Positions 33,208-45,374 of a stretch of 64,000 bases of DNA are shown here, in pieces; position 1 is the stretch's first letter; each line of letters starts with the position of its first letter. This stretch comes from Muscardinus avellanarius (lineage: Eukaryota; Chordata; Mammalia; Rodentia; Gliridae): the NCBI GenBank assembly GCA_963383645.1, contig OY726565.1:28296966-28360965 (forward strand). The letters are read 5' to 3'. The notes under the pieces were generated by a model. That model worked only from the letters and a program-made list of their open reading frames with translations. It was not told where the DNA came from and made no database searches. Made by a program: the position numbers and the translations under genes.

Positions 33208-33420
33208 TTTTTTTTTTTTTTTCAGTACTGGGGATGGAACCATGGGCTTTTTACCTTCGAACTACACCCCAGCCCTGTTTTTGATTCTTTATTTTCAAAC
33301 AGGTTCTTGCTAAGTTGTGGAGGGCCTCACTAAGTAACTGAGGCTGCCATGAACTCGCAAACCTCCTGTCTCAGCCTCCCAAGTTACTGGGATTACAAGT
33401 GTGTGCCACCACATCTGGCT
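33208..33420 (-). mobile_element. B1-dID SINE
   Basis: T-run 33208-33222, cagtactggggatggaacca to gtgccaccacatctggct. Confidence 0.9.
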
Positions 33421-34689
33421 AGGACTTCTTCATTAAATTAGTTTTTATTCAGAAAAATAGGTCATTTAAGTATGTATTGCTTCTTTAGTTTGACTTCAAT
33501 TTTTTTATTTGACCTTGTAATGTCTTCTGAATCAGATTCTGCAAACCTGAAAGGAAATTCTGGGAAATGAATAGAAGATTTCTAGCCGTTATGTTTTCCT
33601 GTTGTTTTCCTCTCTTTGTAATATATTTACATATTTATGTGGTAAATGCTGTTATGATATGGCTGCCAGCTCTTCCATCATTAAATCTGTTAAATAAACA
33701 AACATGTTGAAATCATTTGCTAAAGAAATAGATACTCACTAAAGTTAAAGATTTATTTTACTCAAGTATATAACTCCCCTGTGGTAATAACTGGCAAAAT
33801 GAAACAAAATATTCTAAGTCATATTTGCCATTTAAAAAGTTAACCTTATTGTAAACTAAAAACTTTTTCAGGGGAGTTCACTAAATACGGAACAGTGAAA
33901 GCCATAGTGAAGTCAAAGGATCTATCCCAGGTTCCATGGATGTGTCATGGTTCTGTGAAGAATTTGCCTCTCTGTCTTTGCCCCACTCCTCTGAGCCCAA
34001 GGACTCCATACAAGAAGCAGCCCCTAGACTGGCCACACATCCCGCTGCAGCCTCTCTTTTTCCTCTCAGATACAGTTGAAGAAAGGAATGTTCATTCTGA
34101 GAATGGTGGAAGGAATCTTTCCTTCCTTCTGCCAGAATGAAAATCTCCCCTAAAAAATCAAAAATAAAAGCAAAGGACACTGGCCAAACAAACAAACCTA
34201 GGTCTTCAAGAAAGGATGCAAGCTTCTTCAGTCTTTGCAATTCCAAGTACATTTTTAATGAGTATCTGTTGGATAGAAGGATGGACAGAGAGATGGCTGG
34301 ATGATTGGATAGAAAGGAATTGTCTTTATTATGTCCAAACCTATAACTTCTGTTTCACCATGTGCCTCTTGCCCTTCCCTGCTCTCCCCTTGCTTCCTAG
34401 AAGTGCTTTCCATAATCAGTTGGGTCCGGATCACGATCTTTTGTGACAATTTAGCTTGCTGCTAAAATTAGGTGCTAAAATATTAAAATTATTTTAACTG
34501 AAACAGGTCCAGCTATGTCTATAATATCACTCATGTTTATTTGCATTCCAAAATTATATTTGTCATGGAGTAAGGAAGGCTACTCTTTAGAAAATGAACC
34601 AAAATGTATGCTGTATATGTGGACATTTTCTGTCTTCTGAGTCTCAGCAAAGACAAAATGTTGGCAATTACTGCTCTGGAGTAGTAATA
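33421..34689. other. Unique sequence
   Basis: No repeat recognised. The 123-codon minus-strand frame 34252-33881 and its plus-strand partner have no recognised domain. Confidence 0.4.
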
Positions 34690-34905
34690 ATAACAAATAC
34701 TGAATAATTTCCATTTGCCAGACATTTCATGAGAGCTTTACCTGTGTTGTTTCATTGACTCATCTCAAAAGCTTTGTTAGGCTGGTCTTGTTTTCCCTAT
34801 TTTATAGTTTCATATAGTTAAGTAACTAACTAGATTAAGACCACACAATCAGTAATTGGTAGAGCTGGCATTCGAACCCACGCCGTGTGCCCCAGGGCCT
34901 TTTTT
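34690..34905 (-). mobile_element. MIR SINE
   Basis: ccctattttatagtttcata, agttaagtaactaactagat and ggtagagctggcattcgaac are the antisense MIR body in correct order. Confidence 0.8.
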
Positions 34906-35379
34906 TGCTTTACTGCTTTACTGTGAAGAAATGTTTTCATTTTCCAATGTGTGCAAAAATGGGGAGGGGAACATACATTCAGGGGGCCTAATGAAATACT
35001 CTTTAATTACTGACATTTCTGATAAGTATTAATTGTATTAATATTAAGATATTAACAATGCTGATATATTAATTATTTTATTAATATAATCAAATTATAT
35101 ATTCAATGATAAAAATCAGGGGAAATTTTGAAATTGCTATTGACCTGTTACCCTATTTTTCTGTAGAACCATTTATTTATGCAAGTATTGGTGAGCCCAC
35201 ATATTCCATGTAGACTTACCAGATAGTTTTTCTGCTGAAATAGGATTAGAAAAAAAAAATGTGAATTTTTTTTCTGCCCAAGAAGTCTCCAGAAATTTGA
35301 ATGCTCAGTTTTTTCTTAGAGATATTCAAGCATCTTCCACACTCGAGGAAGCATCTTCTTTCTTAATCATCTAAACCTT
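34906..35379. other. AT-rich unique sequence
   Basis: Nothing recognised. Confidence 0.4.
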
Positions 35380-35393
35380 CCTTCACTTTCTTT

Positions 35394-35606
35394 CTTTCTT
35401 TCTTTCTTTTTTTTTTTTTTTTTGGTGGTACTGGGGTTCCTGGAAGCCCTTCTACCTCTGGGCTACACTCCCAGACCTACTTTTACATTTTTATTTGGAA
35501 ACAGGGTCTCCTAAGCCAGCGCGTGCGGCTGGCTTTGAACCTGCGCGATCCTCCTGTCTCTGCCTCCCAAGCGCGGGGATTACAAGCATGCGCCACCACA
35601 CCCGGC
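35394..35606 (-). mobile_element. Young B1-dID SINE with target-site duplication
   Basis: Flanked by ccttcactttcttt at 35380-35393 and 35607-35620, perfect. (CTTT)n/T tail 35394-35422. Confidence 0.95.
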
Positions 35607-35620
35607 CCTTCACTTTCTTT

Positions 35621-36443
35621 GGAATCAGTGAGCTCTGGTTTTTATGCTCAGTAGAGAGTTTATATTCAGATCTTTCTCTCTGGCACTAATATTACAAAAG
35701 CTAAAGTAAAATGTACTGATCAAAGGTTCTATAGTCAAGTTTAAGCTTTCAGTTCTGTTTGCTTATTAGAATTTGTGAGATATGTGCTCCACCTCCAGTA
35801 ATTTAAAATTAATCATTGTAGTTCATGAGTCTATGCTGCACCTGCCACAAATACAGTGTTTCCTTGCTGAAATATACCATGGATTTTAGAAAACTTTAAA
35901 CCCCACTAAATGAAGCAGTTCTGCAGGCACCTGTGCAGCCTGGGTGAGATTTCATTTTGCCTCATCAAAAAGCTTACTCTAATACAATCCTCCAACCTTT
36001 TATGGACAGGGGAAGGCAGAAATGCTTACATGGTGTTTCTGCTTCCAGATATCAGATGTGATTTATTACTGAGTAAAGCAGCCGGCCCAATGGTTTTAAC
36101 TGGCTTAGAAAAGCCTAGCTGTACTTTCTCCTTAATCATATTAGTAGCCATTTTAGTATTTAATTACATTTCCAGAACATCTCAACGGGCGAACGGTGTT
36201 TTTAGTACATTAAAAATAATGTGGAAAAACATTTTTTGCTTCCTAGATGCTGGGATGAACGAAGTTCCCTCGGACCAGAAACATTCTGAGACAGTGATTT
36301 AGTAGGCACCTACTTACATATTTAAATTCTCTTCCCATGAAGAATTGTAACTATGTATATGTAAATAATTTTTTCACAAAACTGATGATAGCAGCTATGT
36401 TGAGAAAAGTATATATAAACCATGACACCCAGTAACATATAGA
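35621..36443. other. Unique sequence, candidate conserved non-coding element
   Basis: A 130-codon open frame (35910-36302) is the longest in the window outside repeats, with one hydrophobic stretch, but it shows no known domain. The block 35840-36320 could be conserved non-coding sequence; not testable here. Confidence 0.3.
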
Positions 36444-36577
36444 CTTAGCAATTTAGCAATTTTGCAAGGCCCTCAGCAGTTTAGTTAGTGAGATCCTGTT
36501 TCCAAACAAACTAATACAATAGGATGGTCAGAGGTAGAAAATCCTGGGTTCAATTCCCAGTACCAAAGGGAAAAAAT
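36444..36577 (+). mobile_element. B1-dID SINE, 5' truncated
   Basis: gcaaggccctcagcagttta to gggttcaattcccagtacca. Confidence 0.75.
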
Positions 36578-36994
36578 TGTTTCTGCTATATTCAGAGTGG
36601 GAAATAAAGGAATATCATGGTTTTAATTTTTTGGAAAACATACTCTGAATAATTTTACCAAACTGGCTAGATTAAAAACTGTATTACTTATTAGGAATTT
36701 TTTGTCTACCTAGAAGAAATAAATATGCACTGAATTTCTTATAGTAAACAAGGCAGTTAATTTGTAAAATGGTGGGAAATATAGTTGTGGAGCCTACGTG
36801 GTTTTTCAACATAAATATTTATTGCAAATGATTTAATAATCACACAATGAGACTTGCCAAGAAAATTTATTTTCACCTCAACCATTGAAATTACTAAAAC
36901 CAAACCCCAAAAGTCTATTCTTTCTCAAGACGAATGAAAGTGGTTTAATGAGAGGGAAAAGAATCAACAGGCCCTTTGTCAAATGAATAACAGT
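36578..36994. other. AT-rich unique sequence
   Basis: Nothing recognised. Confidence 0.4.
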
Positions 36995-37215
36995 AGCATG
37001 AATAATAACACTCATGATCATAATGGCACCTTTTACGGGATGGCTGCCATGAGCCAGACACTATGCTGGGACTGCACACCATCCCCATTCCTCACAGCCC
37101 AAAAGAGTGTGAGCCTCTCAAGTGCAAAGAAACCCAGTCCCATACACTGAGCACAGAACAAGAACTCTGCCTGTGGTTCAGGTGCTCTGTTAGACACTCC
37201 CCTGAACTATCTGTA
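36995..37215 (-). mobile_element. MIR SINE relic
   Basis: gagccagacactatgctggg and the following catccccattcctcacag match the antisense MIR core. Confidence 0.65.
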
Positions 37216-37947
37216 TTTAAATATCACCCAAAATTACGAGTGTACAGAATAGAAAGACACATTTCTCCAAAAAGCATTGCAGGGTTTACAGTAAAATATT
37301 TTTCTTTAAATAATACTATCTACATTTCTTCCAGTAATATTGCCATTAATGAAAATACTTTGGAAATCAGGCTCTGGAATTGCCTGCAAAGTTGATAGTG
37401 TATTCCCTTTGATTATCTTCACTGGTGAAAAATCTTTGGTGGAGATGAGTTTCACTTTTAGAAGCAGCCTGAAAGTGTTGGGACTTTGTTTTTTGCACAG
37501 ATGAAGAATAAAGCAGTGAATCCAATCTTATTCAAAACCCTTAAAGGAAGTCAAAGTGGAGTCTGCAGTGGCCCATGGGCTCCCTCAGGATGGCCAAGAT
37601 GCGTTGTGATTTCTCCACTACGATAAATCTGATTGAGTATTTCACTCAATAATATGAATTCTCCATGCATAATATCATTGATTTCACAGGAATAAATCAA
37701 TATTTGATTCCCTTAGATTTTGGCAAGTAAAGCTTTCTCCCTGTTGGAGCTCTCACTGCAGACTTTTAGGGTTTATTTCCAAGTTTTATTGGAAACAACA
37801 TATTTCACCACCAGCCACTATTTTCCTCAAATACTCACCATTTAGTCCATTTCTTTTGAAATAATACAATAAATGTCAAGTTGCCGTTCTGTTTGCTCAT
37901 CATTCATGATGTGTAAGACATCTTGGCAGAAGCTTCTTTTATTCTTA
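37216..37947. other. Unique sequence
   Basis: Nothing recognised. Confidence 0.4.
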
Positions 37948-37950
37948 CAT

Positions 37951-38153
37951 TGTTTTTTTTTTTTTCTTTTTCTTTTTTTTTCTTTCTTTTTTTTTTTTTT
38001 TGCAGGTCTGGGGATGGAACCCAGGGGCATTCAACCTCTGATCTACACCCCTAGCCCTATTTTTTATTCTTTATTTTGAAACCGGGTCTCACTGAGTTGC
38101 AGAGGACCTCACTAAGTAGCTGAGGGATTACAAGTGTGCGCCACCACGCCTGG
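37951..38153 (-). mobile_element. B1-dID SINE, deleted B1 middle
   Basis: T/CTTT-rich tail 37951-38001, gtctggggatggaacccagg, then B1 lacking its central part. acattgtttt at 37948 and 38154 is a possible short duplication. Confidence 0.87.
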
Positions 38154-38163
38154 CACATTGTTT

Positions 38164-39617
38164 TGTTTTAAATGAAAATGTTTTGTTATGTAATTTAATG
38201 ACTCAGCTATTCTCTTTACAGTTAATCTACTTTACTGTAAAGTTAATTTTGCCCAAGTCGATGTCCACTCCTCTATTTCTATTGGTCCCTTAGATTCTTC
38301 ACATATTCTTATTTAAATCTTTACATTAGAAATATATTAATTAATAAAAATTTAAAATATGATGAATAATATAATAATCAACAATGTGTCTGCTATCAAT
38401 AAACAGATACTTTCTATCATGGTTATTTGAGATTTTTGACAAATTAAATTTCAGGTAAAATATCATGTCTGCTATATTACTAAGCTCTGTTTATATTTTA
38501 TGTTTTTATTACTTATTTGATAATAAGCATATATAATGTATAGAATTATTCGTGTTACTTTTCTTCATTTACAAAAACTATATCATGTGGTATATTACTT
38601 CCTGTAGCTTACTTTTTCTAGTTAGCCTAATCAATTGCCCTTTTGATATCTTGGGAGAGATGGTGTTTTTAGGCAGAAAAGATTATGTATAGTTAACTAT
38701 TAGTTTTTAAATTAATGTCCCATTTAATAGAGTTTTAATTTTAAAGCCTAGTTTTAAGAGATTTCAAAGTAAATTTATCAGTCTTATTTTTCAAAATTAA
38801 CAATTTCATGAATAAATTAATAAGTTCAATTGTTCCTGAATTAATATTCAATTTATGTATTTAGTAGATTAAAATCACCAAGTGTTTGAAAATATTTAAA
38901 GAAAATATGACCAATTTCTTTCTTAAACATTTTTAATTAAAGCCACACATTTGATATATCTAATTCTACCACCAACCACTCAGGAGGCAAACTTTCAAAT
39001 ATGCACAAGAACAATGAAATCTTCCTAATCACCCAAACACCGTTTGCAAATCCAACAAATCTAAATAAATAGTTCTAATAAGTAAGATTGCCTTGAGCCA
39101 TTAAACATTGGGTTAAAAGTTAAATCATTCTATGTATTTTAATAAAAATCTCCCTTATGTGACAATTCTTTAAAGGTCTCTCTTTAAAAAGCAGATAGCA
39201 CAGATATAAACTAAGAAAACAATTACAAACCATTATTATACTTGCACTTAATACAAAAACATTAGCATGAGGCATTTGTCTCATTTCTTTATTTTGTGTA
39301 TCATCTGCCATTCCCCTCAAGCATCCAAATCATTCGCCATGGAAGCAAAATGGCCGTCTCAAAGTGGCTGTGAGAGTTACATATTACAGAATGAAGACCC
39401 AGGTATGTTTATAGGGTTAGAGATTAACCAGACGTTTGACTAGAACACAGGAGTCTGGGTGCGCTCTGTCACATGGCAGGTCATCAGGATGGGATGTTTT
39501 CACAGTACCATCTGCTGCATGTCCGTTGGCCTTTTGGAGAGAAAGACTGGCTGTCCCATGGGCATTCTTCAGTTGTCACACTTCCCTGTATTCTTTTTTT
39601 TATGTCTCATACACACC
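38164..39617. other. Very AT-rich unique sequence
   Basis: No gene, repeat family or RNA recognised over about 1.4 kb. Confidence 0.45.
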
Positions 39618-40139
39618 TTTTTAAAAATAATTTTATTGGTGTATTGTAATGATTCAAAGTGATACCAACATCACCTGGTATGTTTCCCTCTGGATCCCAC
39701 CCTCCTCTCCCTTCTTCTTTTCCCACACATGTTACTAAGCTTGATAGTAATACTTTCATGTGTAGGCATAACCTTACTTTCGGAGACTGGCTGATCTCAC
39801 TTAGCATAATATCTGGTTCCATCCATTTTCCTGAAAATGACATAATTTTATTCTTTATGGCTGAGTACAATTCTATTGTGTGTAATACCACATTTTCGTT
39901 ATCTATTCATCTTTTGATGGATACGTGGGTTGGTTTCATAATTTGGCTATCGTGAATTGTGCTACTATAAACATGGGTATGTGTGGATTACCAAAGTGTT
40001 CTGACTTTGTTTGGGAAAGATATTGAGAAGTGTTATGCCTGGATCACATGGTGGTTGTATTCCTAGTCTTTTGAGGAACCACTATACTTATCTTCATAGT
40101 ATTTGTACTAATTTACAATCCCAACAATGTATAAGTTTC

Positions 40140-40303
40140 AACTGGGCACAGTGGTACACACTTGTAATCCCAGTACTTGGGAGGCTGAGACAGGAGAATT
40201 GCAGATTTGAGGTCAAACTCTGCAATTTAGTGAGATCCTGTTTCAAAATAAAAATCTGTTGAAAAGGTCTGAGAGTATAGCAGGTACCAAAAAAAAAAAA
40301 AAG
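40140..40303 (+). mobile_element. B1-dID SINE inside L1
   Basis: actgggcacagtggtacaca to gtatagcaggtacc plus A14; the dID is shortened. Confidence 0.85.
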
Positions 40304-40540
40304 TGTCTATTTCCCCACATCCTTGCCAGCATTTATTATTGTTTGTATTCTTAATGATTGCTATTCTAGAGTTAGATGGAATCTCAGTGTAGTTTTGATT
40401 TGGATCTTCCTGACTGCTAATGATGTGAAACATTTTTCCATATATTTGTTGGCCATTTATATTCCTTCTTTTGTGAAGTGTGTATTCAGTTCAATTGGCT
40501 ATTTTTAACTGGTTTTTTTTTTGTATTCTTAAAGATAAGG

Positions 40541-40541
40541 T

Positions 40542-40583
<42 letters not shown>

Positions 40584-40585
40584 TT
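40541..40585 (+). repeat. (GTT)n microsatellite
   Basis: About 14 units, inside L1 sequence. Confidence 0.95.
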
Positions 40586-41172
40586 AGTTCTTTATGTATT
40601 CTAGAATTTAGCCCTCTATCAAAGGAGTACCTGAAAAAAAATTTTCTCCCACTATGGAGGCTCTCTTTTCAAACTCTTCTTGGTTGTATCCTTCACTATG
40701 TGAAAGATTTTTATTTGATGGCATACCATTTATAAATTCCAGTGTTATTTTCAAAACTTTATAGGTCTTGTTGAGGAAGTCTCTATCAGTACCTATACTT
40801 TCTAGAGTTGGTTCTATGTTTTCTTCTAGTAATTGCAGTGTTTCTAGTTTAGTTTCTAGGTCTTTGATCCATCTTGAGTAGACTTTTTTACAGGTTAACA
40901 GGGGTTTAATTTTCTTTTTCTACATATGGAATTTAGTTTTACCAACACCATTTATTGAAAAAGTTGTTTTTTTCTCCAGCATCATACACACCTTCAATTT
41001 TTACCATCTAATTTTTAATGAAACAATACAAATAAAATATAGCACATTAAGTGTCCATTGATAAGTGTATTTCCTGTGGACATCACTGGAAACCCATGCA
41101 TGCCTTTGCTTCCATGTATCTCATGCAATTGTCCATCTTTGAGAAATATTTTTAACTTGTTTTCTTTAATAT

Positions 41173-41222
<50 letters not shown>
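41173..41222 (+). repeat. (TG)n microsatellite
   Basis: About 25 units, forming the tail side of the minus-strand SINE that follows. Confidence 0.98.
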
Positions 41223-41225
<3 letters not shown>

Positions 41226-41401
41226 ACTGGAGTTTGAACCCAGAGGCATTCTACCTCTGAGCTGCACCCCCAGCCAGATTCTATTTCTTATTTGGAAACA
41301 AGTTCTCGCTAGGTTGATGAGAGTCTCACTGCTCCCTGAGGCTGTCCTCCTGTCTCAGCCTCCCAAGCACTGGAGTTACAGGAGTGCGCCACCACGCCCG
41401 A
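41223..41401 (-). mobile_element. B1-dID SINE
   Basis: ttactggagtttgaacccag to gtgcgccaccacgcccga; the A-tail position is taken by the (TG)n. Confidence 0.87.
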
Positions 41402-41768
41402 ATATTATGTTCTTTTTTGGTTCTCTGATTGTCACAAACTCAGGAGGCATTTTTAACCTTTACAATACTGCTCCCAGACATCTTTGAAAGCACTCTTACT
41501 CTCTAATAACAACTACATATTTCAAGTACAAATTTCTCTACCTATCTCATAACAGGAAATTGATTACTCTTGAAGGATTCCTGTGCCCCTGGAATATAGA
41601 AGCCAAAATTTAGACACTCATGGTGCCCACTGGATTGTTACTCATGAGAACTAGAGATTGGCTTGGTGATATTTTTTCTAGGCTACTTAATAACAGAACT
41701 AATAAAGATATTTTTGAAGCTCATGTGTACTTCAGAAAGTTTATTTTACCTTTAAATTTAATTTTATT
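41402..41768. other. Unique sequence
   Basis: Nothing recognised. Confidence 0.4.
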
Positions 41769-41785
41769 AAAACCTGTTAGCCAAT

Positions 41786-41988
41786 GCCGGGCGTGGTGGC
41801 GCACGCTTATAATCCCCGCGCTTGGGAGGCGGAGACAGGAGTTTCAAACAGGTTCGAAGCCAGCCGTGCTTGCTTAGGAGACCCTGTTTCCAAATAAAAA
41901 ATATAAAAATAGGTCTGAGAGTGTAGTCCGAAGGCAGAAGGGCTTCCAGGAACCCCAGTACCACCAAAAAATAAAAATATAAAAAAAT
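41786..41988 (+). mobile_element. Young B1-dID SINE, first of three
   Basis: gccgggcgtggtggcgcacg start, tail ggcttccaggaaccccagta. Flanked by aaaacctgttagcca at 41769-41784 and 41989-42003. Confidence 0.95.
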
Positions 41989-42004
41989 AAAACCTGTTAG
42001 CCAG

Positions 42005-42223
42005 GCCGGGCGTGGTGGCGCACACTTGTAATCTTAGTGCTTGGGAGGCTGAGACAGGAGGATCACACGGGTTCAAAGCCAGCCTCAGCTACTTAGGCTC
42101 TCAGCAACTTAGTGAGACACTATTTCCAAATAAAATATAAAACAGTTCTGGGAGTATAGCCTGGAGGTAGAAAAGCCCCTGAGTTCCACCCCCAGTACCA
42201 CTAAATTAATTAATTAAAATTTA
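42005..42223 (+). mobile_element. Intermediate B1-dID SINE, second of three
   Basis: Keeps the cttaggctctcagcaactta segment. Followed by aaaacctgttag at 42224-42235. Confidence 0.95.
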
Positions 42224-42235
42224 AAAACCTGTTAG

Positions 42236-42464
42236 TGGGGCATGGTGGCACACGCTTTTAATCCTAGCATTTGGGAGACCGAGACCAGAGGACTCATCTA
42301 ATAATGACAGTAATAATGGGCAGCCTCAGCTACTTAGTCAGGAGGCCCTCTGCAACTCAGTGAGACCCTGTTTCAAAACAAAGAATTAAAAAAAGGGCCG
42401 GGGGTGTAGCTCGGAGGTCAAATGCCTCTGGGTTCCAAGACCCGCCAAAAAAAAAAAAAACAGT
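42236..42464 (+). mobile_element. Older B1-dID SINE, third of three
   Basis: ggggcatggtggcacacgct, with a foreign ATAATGACAGTAATAATGG-like stretch in the B1 (42299-42320), dID gggccgggggtgtagctcgg, A-tail to 42464. No fourth copy of the target word follows. Confidence 0.88.
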
Positions 42465-42689
42465 TTTTGTTCTGATATAAAATGTTTTACCTCATTATTT
42501 TTTCTTCTGACAGTTATTCTTTTACTACTCTGGACATGCCATTTTTCTAAGTTGTATCAAATTATATGATTATTATATGATTAAATGATGAAGATAGCTA
42601 GCGTTTGTGTAATTAAAAATGTTTTGCCTAGATCTTTTATCTATTTCAGCTGCAACTGAGTCTCCTGTTTCATTATGTGTCCTAATTTT

Positions 42690-43735
42690 ACTGTCATGTT
42701 ATACTCTATACTTTTACTGTTAGAGACAACGATATAAATATGTCTTTGTATATATCTCCGTTGCCATGTGCTAGAATGTCTCTGCGGTCTAAATCTGGAA
42801 GTACAACTATTAGGTTATAGGCTCTGTACACTTTTGACTTTAGTAGATTTTGATAAAGCACCCTTTCAAATGGACTGACACCTTGTACTTCCTTTTGGAG
42901 GATATGGAATTTCCAGTTGCTCCTTATTCTCACCAATATGTGGTATGGCATATATTTTAAATTTTTGCCACTTCTGATAATGAAGAAAGGTTTATCCCCA
43001 TTATTTTTACATTTCACTGCCTTGATTACAAGTAAGATTGAGCATCTTTTCACATGTTTGTCACTTGGAGTTCTTGTTTAATGAATTTCCTGTTCTTTTC
43101 ACATCCTTGCCCATTTTTCTCCTTTATACTTTTTTCTAAATGATTTTATATATTCTAAATATTACCACTTGTTATAATATTAGCACATATATTTTCTTAG
43201 GTTCTTTATTATTTTTGCGGTACTGGGGATGGAACCCAAGGGCATTCTACCTCCAAGCTACACCCACAGCCCTATTTTTTTTTTTTCTTTAGTTTAAAAC
43301 AGGGTCGCACTGAGTTGCAAAGTAGCTGAGGCTGTCTGCGAACTGCGATCTTCCTGTCTCAGCCTCCCGAATGCTGGGATTACAAGAGTGGACCACCATG
43401 CCAGGTTTTCTCTTAGGTATTTTTAACATTGCAGTATTTTACTGTAGAGAAGGTATATGATTCTATATAGCCAGCTTATTAGATTTTTATCATCTCCTGT
43501 TTTGTGTCTTATAGAGGAAATCCTTTCTTGTTCTGATGTAATAAGGATATTTTCAAAGACGTTTGAGCTTTTTTTCAAGTAATATTCTCATATTTAGATC
43601 TTTAAATATTTTGGAGTTTGTTTTTATGTATGGTGTGAAAATAGTCAAATTTATTTTGTATTCATGTCCATAAACAAATGACCCCAAGTCAGTTATAATC
43701 CATTTATTCTTTGCTTCACTGAATTTTAATTTTAT
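42690..43735 (-). mobile_element. Ancient L1 ORF2 fragment, split by a SINE
   Basis: Antisense words in L1 order: tggtatggcatatattttaa, gattgagcatcttttcacat, ccttgcccatttttctcc, ggagtttgtttttatgtatggtgtg. Too mutated for a usable frame. Confidence 0.65.
43207..43408 (-). mobile_element. B1-dID SINE inside ancient L1
   Basis: gcggtactggggatggaacc to gtggaccaccatgccaggt. ttttcttaggt (43192-43202) and ttttctcttaggt (43407-43419) are the likely duplication. Confidence 0.9.
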
Positions 43736-43953
43736 TTTTATATGTTTATTTATTTTTTGTGGCACTGGGGATTGAACCCAAATGGGTTCTACTTCTGAGC
43801 TACACCCCAGCCCTTTTTAGTTTTTATTTGAAACAGGATCTCTATAGGTTGTTGAAAGTCTTCTTGAGTTGCTGAGGCTGGTCTCGAACCTGTGATCTTT
43901 CTGTCTCAGCCTTCCAAGTATGAGATTACAGGTGTGCTCCACCCCACATGGTG
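43733..43953 (-). mobile_element. B1-dID SINE with target-site duplication
   Basis: ctgaattttaattt (43719-43732) and ctgaactttaattt (43954-43967) flank it. Confidence 0.92.
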
Positions 43954-43967
43954 CTGAACTTTAATTT

Positions 43968-44298
43968 GATGCCTGTCATCATATGCCAAGTTCCCAATGA
44001 GCTCATGTGGGCTTTGGGATGTTTATCCTTCTGCACAGATCTATTTTCATCCGTCTCTCTGCCCACCAATATTCTTGATCACTGTCTGCCTACAACATTG
44101 GGTAGAGCAACTCTCCGCTTCTTATTTCCTTTTTTCTAATTAATCTTGGACCTTTACTCTTCCATATGAAAATCAAATCACTTCAGCAATCTACCACCAC
44201 CCACCCTCCAAAATAACCTTTTGTGGTTTGTTCAGAAATGGACATAATTTGTAGAACAATTTGAAAAAAGTGATACCCAAATAATAGTGTCTTCCTGT
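43968..44298. other. Unique sequence
   Basis: Nothing recognised. Confidence 0.4.
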
Positions 44299-44657
44299 TG
44301 TAGTTCATTGGAGCTGCTAACATAGATTGTGTGGCTTATAAACAACAGAAATTTACTTCTTACATTCTGAAGGCTGGGGAAGTCGAATAGCACGGTGCCA
44401 GCAGACTCAGTGTAAGTGGACACTTTGTGTTTCTCAGGTGGCATCTTTCCATTGTGTCCTCACATGGTGGAAAAGGAACAGGGATTCCTCTTGGAGGAGC
44501 CTCTTTTATAAGGGCACTAATTCCATGCCTGAGGCTCCATCCCTATTACCTAATCACTCCCCATAGGTCCTGCATCCTAATCACATCACATTGAAGGTTA
44601 GGATTTGAACATGTGAATTGGAGTGGGGGGTGGGACAAGAACATTCAGACCATTGCA
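44299..44657 (-). mobile_element. Old solitary LTR-like element (MaLR-like)
   Basis: Starts TGTAGTTC and ends CCATTGCA; contains gtggcttataaacaacagaa and cctcacatggtgg, words typical of a common old mammalian repeat that I take to be an antisense MaLR-type LTR. No retroviral genes adjoin it. The family name is uncertain. Confidence 0.45.
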
Positions 44658-44802
44658 ATTGCTGTCAACACATTTGTTCTATCTTGTTATTCAGTCTGCT
44701 CTTCTGTAACACTGAAGGGCACAGACACATACGTATCTGTGTCATACTTATGCCTGGGAGCATAAAAGGTTTTGTTGCTTTATAAATTCATTCATTTATA
44801 TT

Positions 44803-44807
<5 letters not shown>

Positions 44808-44867
<60 letters not shown>

Positions 44868-44890
44868 CTCCCCTCCCCTCCCCTCCCCTT
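44808..44890 (+). repeat. (CT)n followed by (CCCCT)n
   Basis: About 28 CT units then about five CCCCT units: a homopyrimidine tract of about 80 bases. Confidence 0.97.
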
Positions 44891-44924
44891 TTATTTTCTA
44901 TTTGCCTATGGATGCCCTATAAAA

Positions 44925-45130
44925 ATACTATTGATTTTTAATTTTTATATTTGGGCCTTATACCCAATAACTTTGCTGAAGTTTTATTGGGTCTCTACAT
45001 AATAGATTGCTCACATTAAATTGTATTTGGAATATAGATCATCAAACTCATCTGTTAGGTCAACTTTTTTCTCTACCTTTTCAAAAGATAATTCTTTTGT
45101 CTTAATTTCTTTGACTAGAACCATGTTAAA
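44925..45130 (-). mobile_element. Ancient L1 ORF2 fragment
   Basis: ctattgatttttaatttttatattt, aactttgctgaagttttatt and ccatgttaaatgataggagt fit antisense L1 ORF2 in order. Confidence 0.55.
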
Positions 45131-45358
45131 TGATAGGAGTAAGTGTTCTCAAAAGACAAAGGCCAAGAGAAAAAGGGGGGGGTAGTTGGACTGATCCAAG
45201 TTTGATAGAGCAGAAGGGAATTAATGATATTGCTCAGATAATAGCTGAAACGATTGACTATAATAACTGGATGGACAGTTCTGTCACTGCTGATCACAGT
45301 AATGATGATGAGAACCCACATCCAATGGGTGAATGGCACTGCATTTCAGAGACTATAC
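45131..45358. other. Unique sequence, possibly MIR at its right end
   Basis: Contains an open frame of about 80 codons (MIGVSVLKRQRPREK start at 45130) with no recognised domain. 45325-45358 may be the left part of the MIR that resumes at 46211. Confidence 0.35.
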
Positions 45359-45374
45359 TAAATATTTATATTTG

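Larger units (their letters stand above)
39618..40985 (-). mobile_element. L1, 3' UTR and distal ORF2, split by a SINE
   Basis: 3' end tttattggtgtattgtaatg at 39631, C-rich tract 39690-39725, then ORF2 C-terminal region on the minus strand through to about 40985 (ending in the accaacaccatttattgaaa block). Many frame breaks. A SINE sits at 40140-40303 and a (GTT)n at 40541-40585. Confidence 0.85.

Noticed and set aside
44772..45002. Frame with poly Ser-Leu
   Set aside because: Translation of the (CT)n microsatellite.
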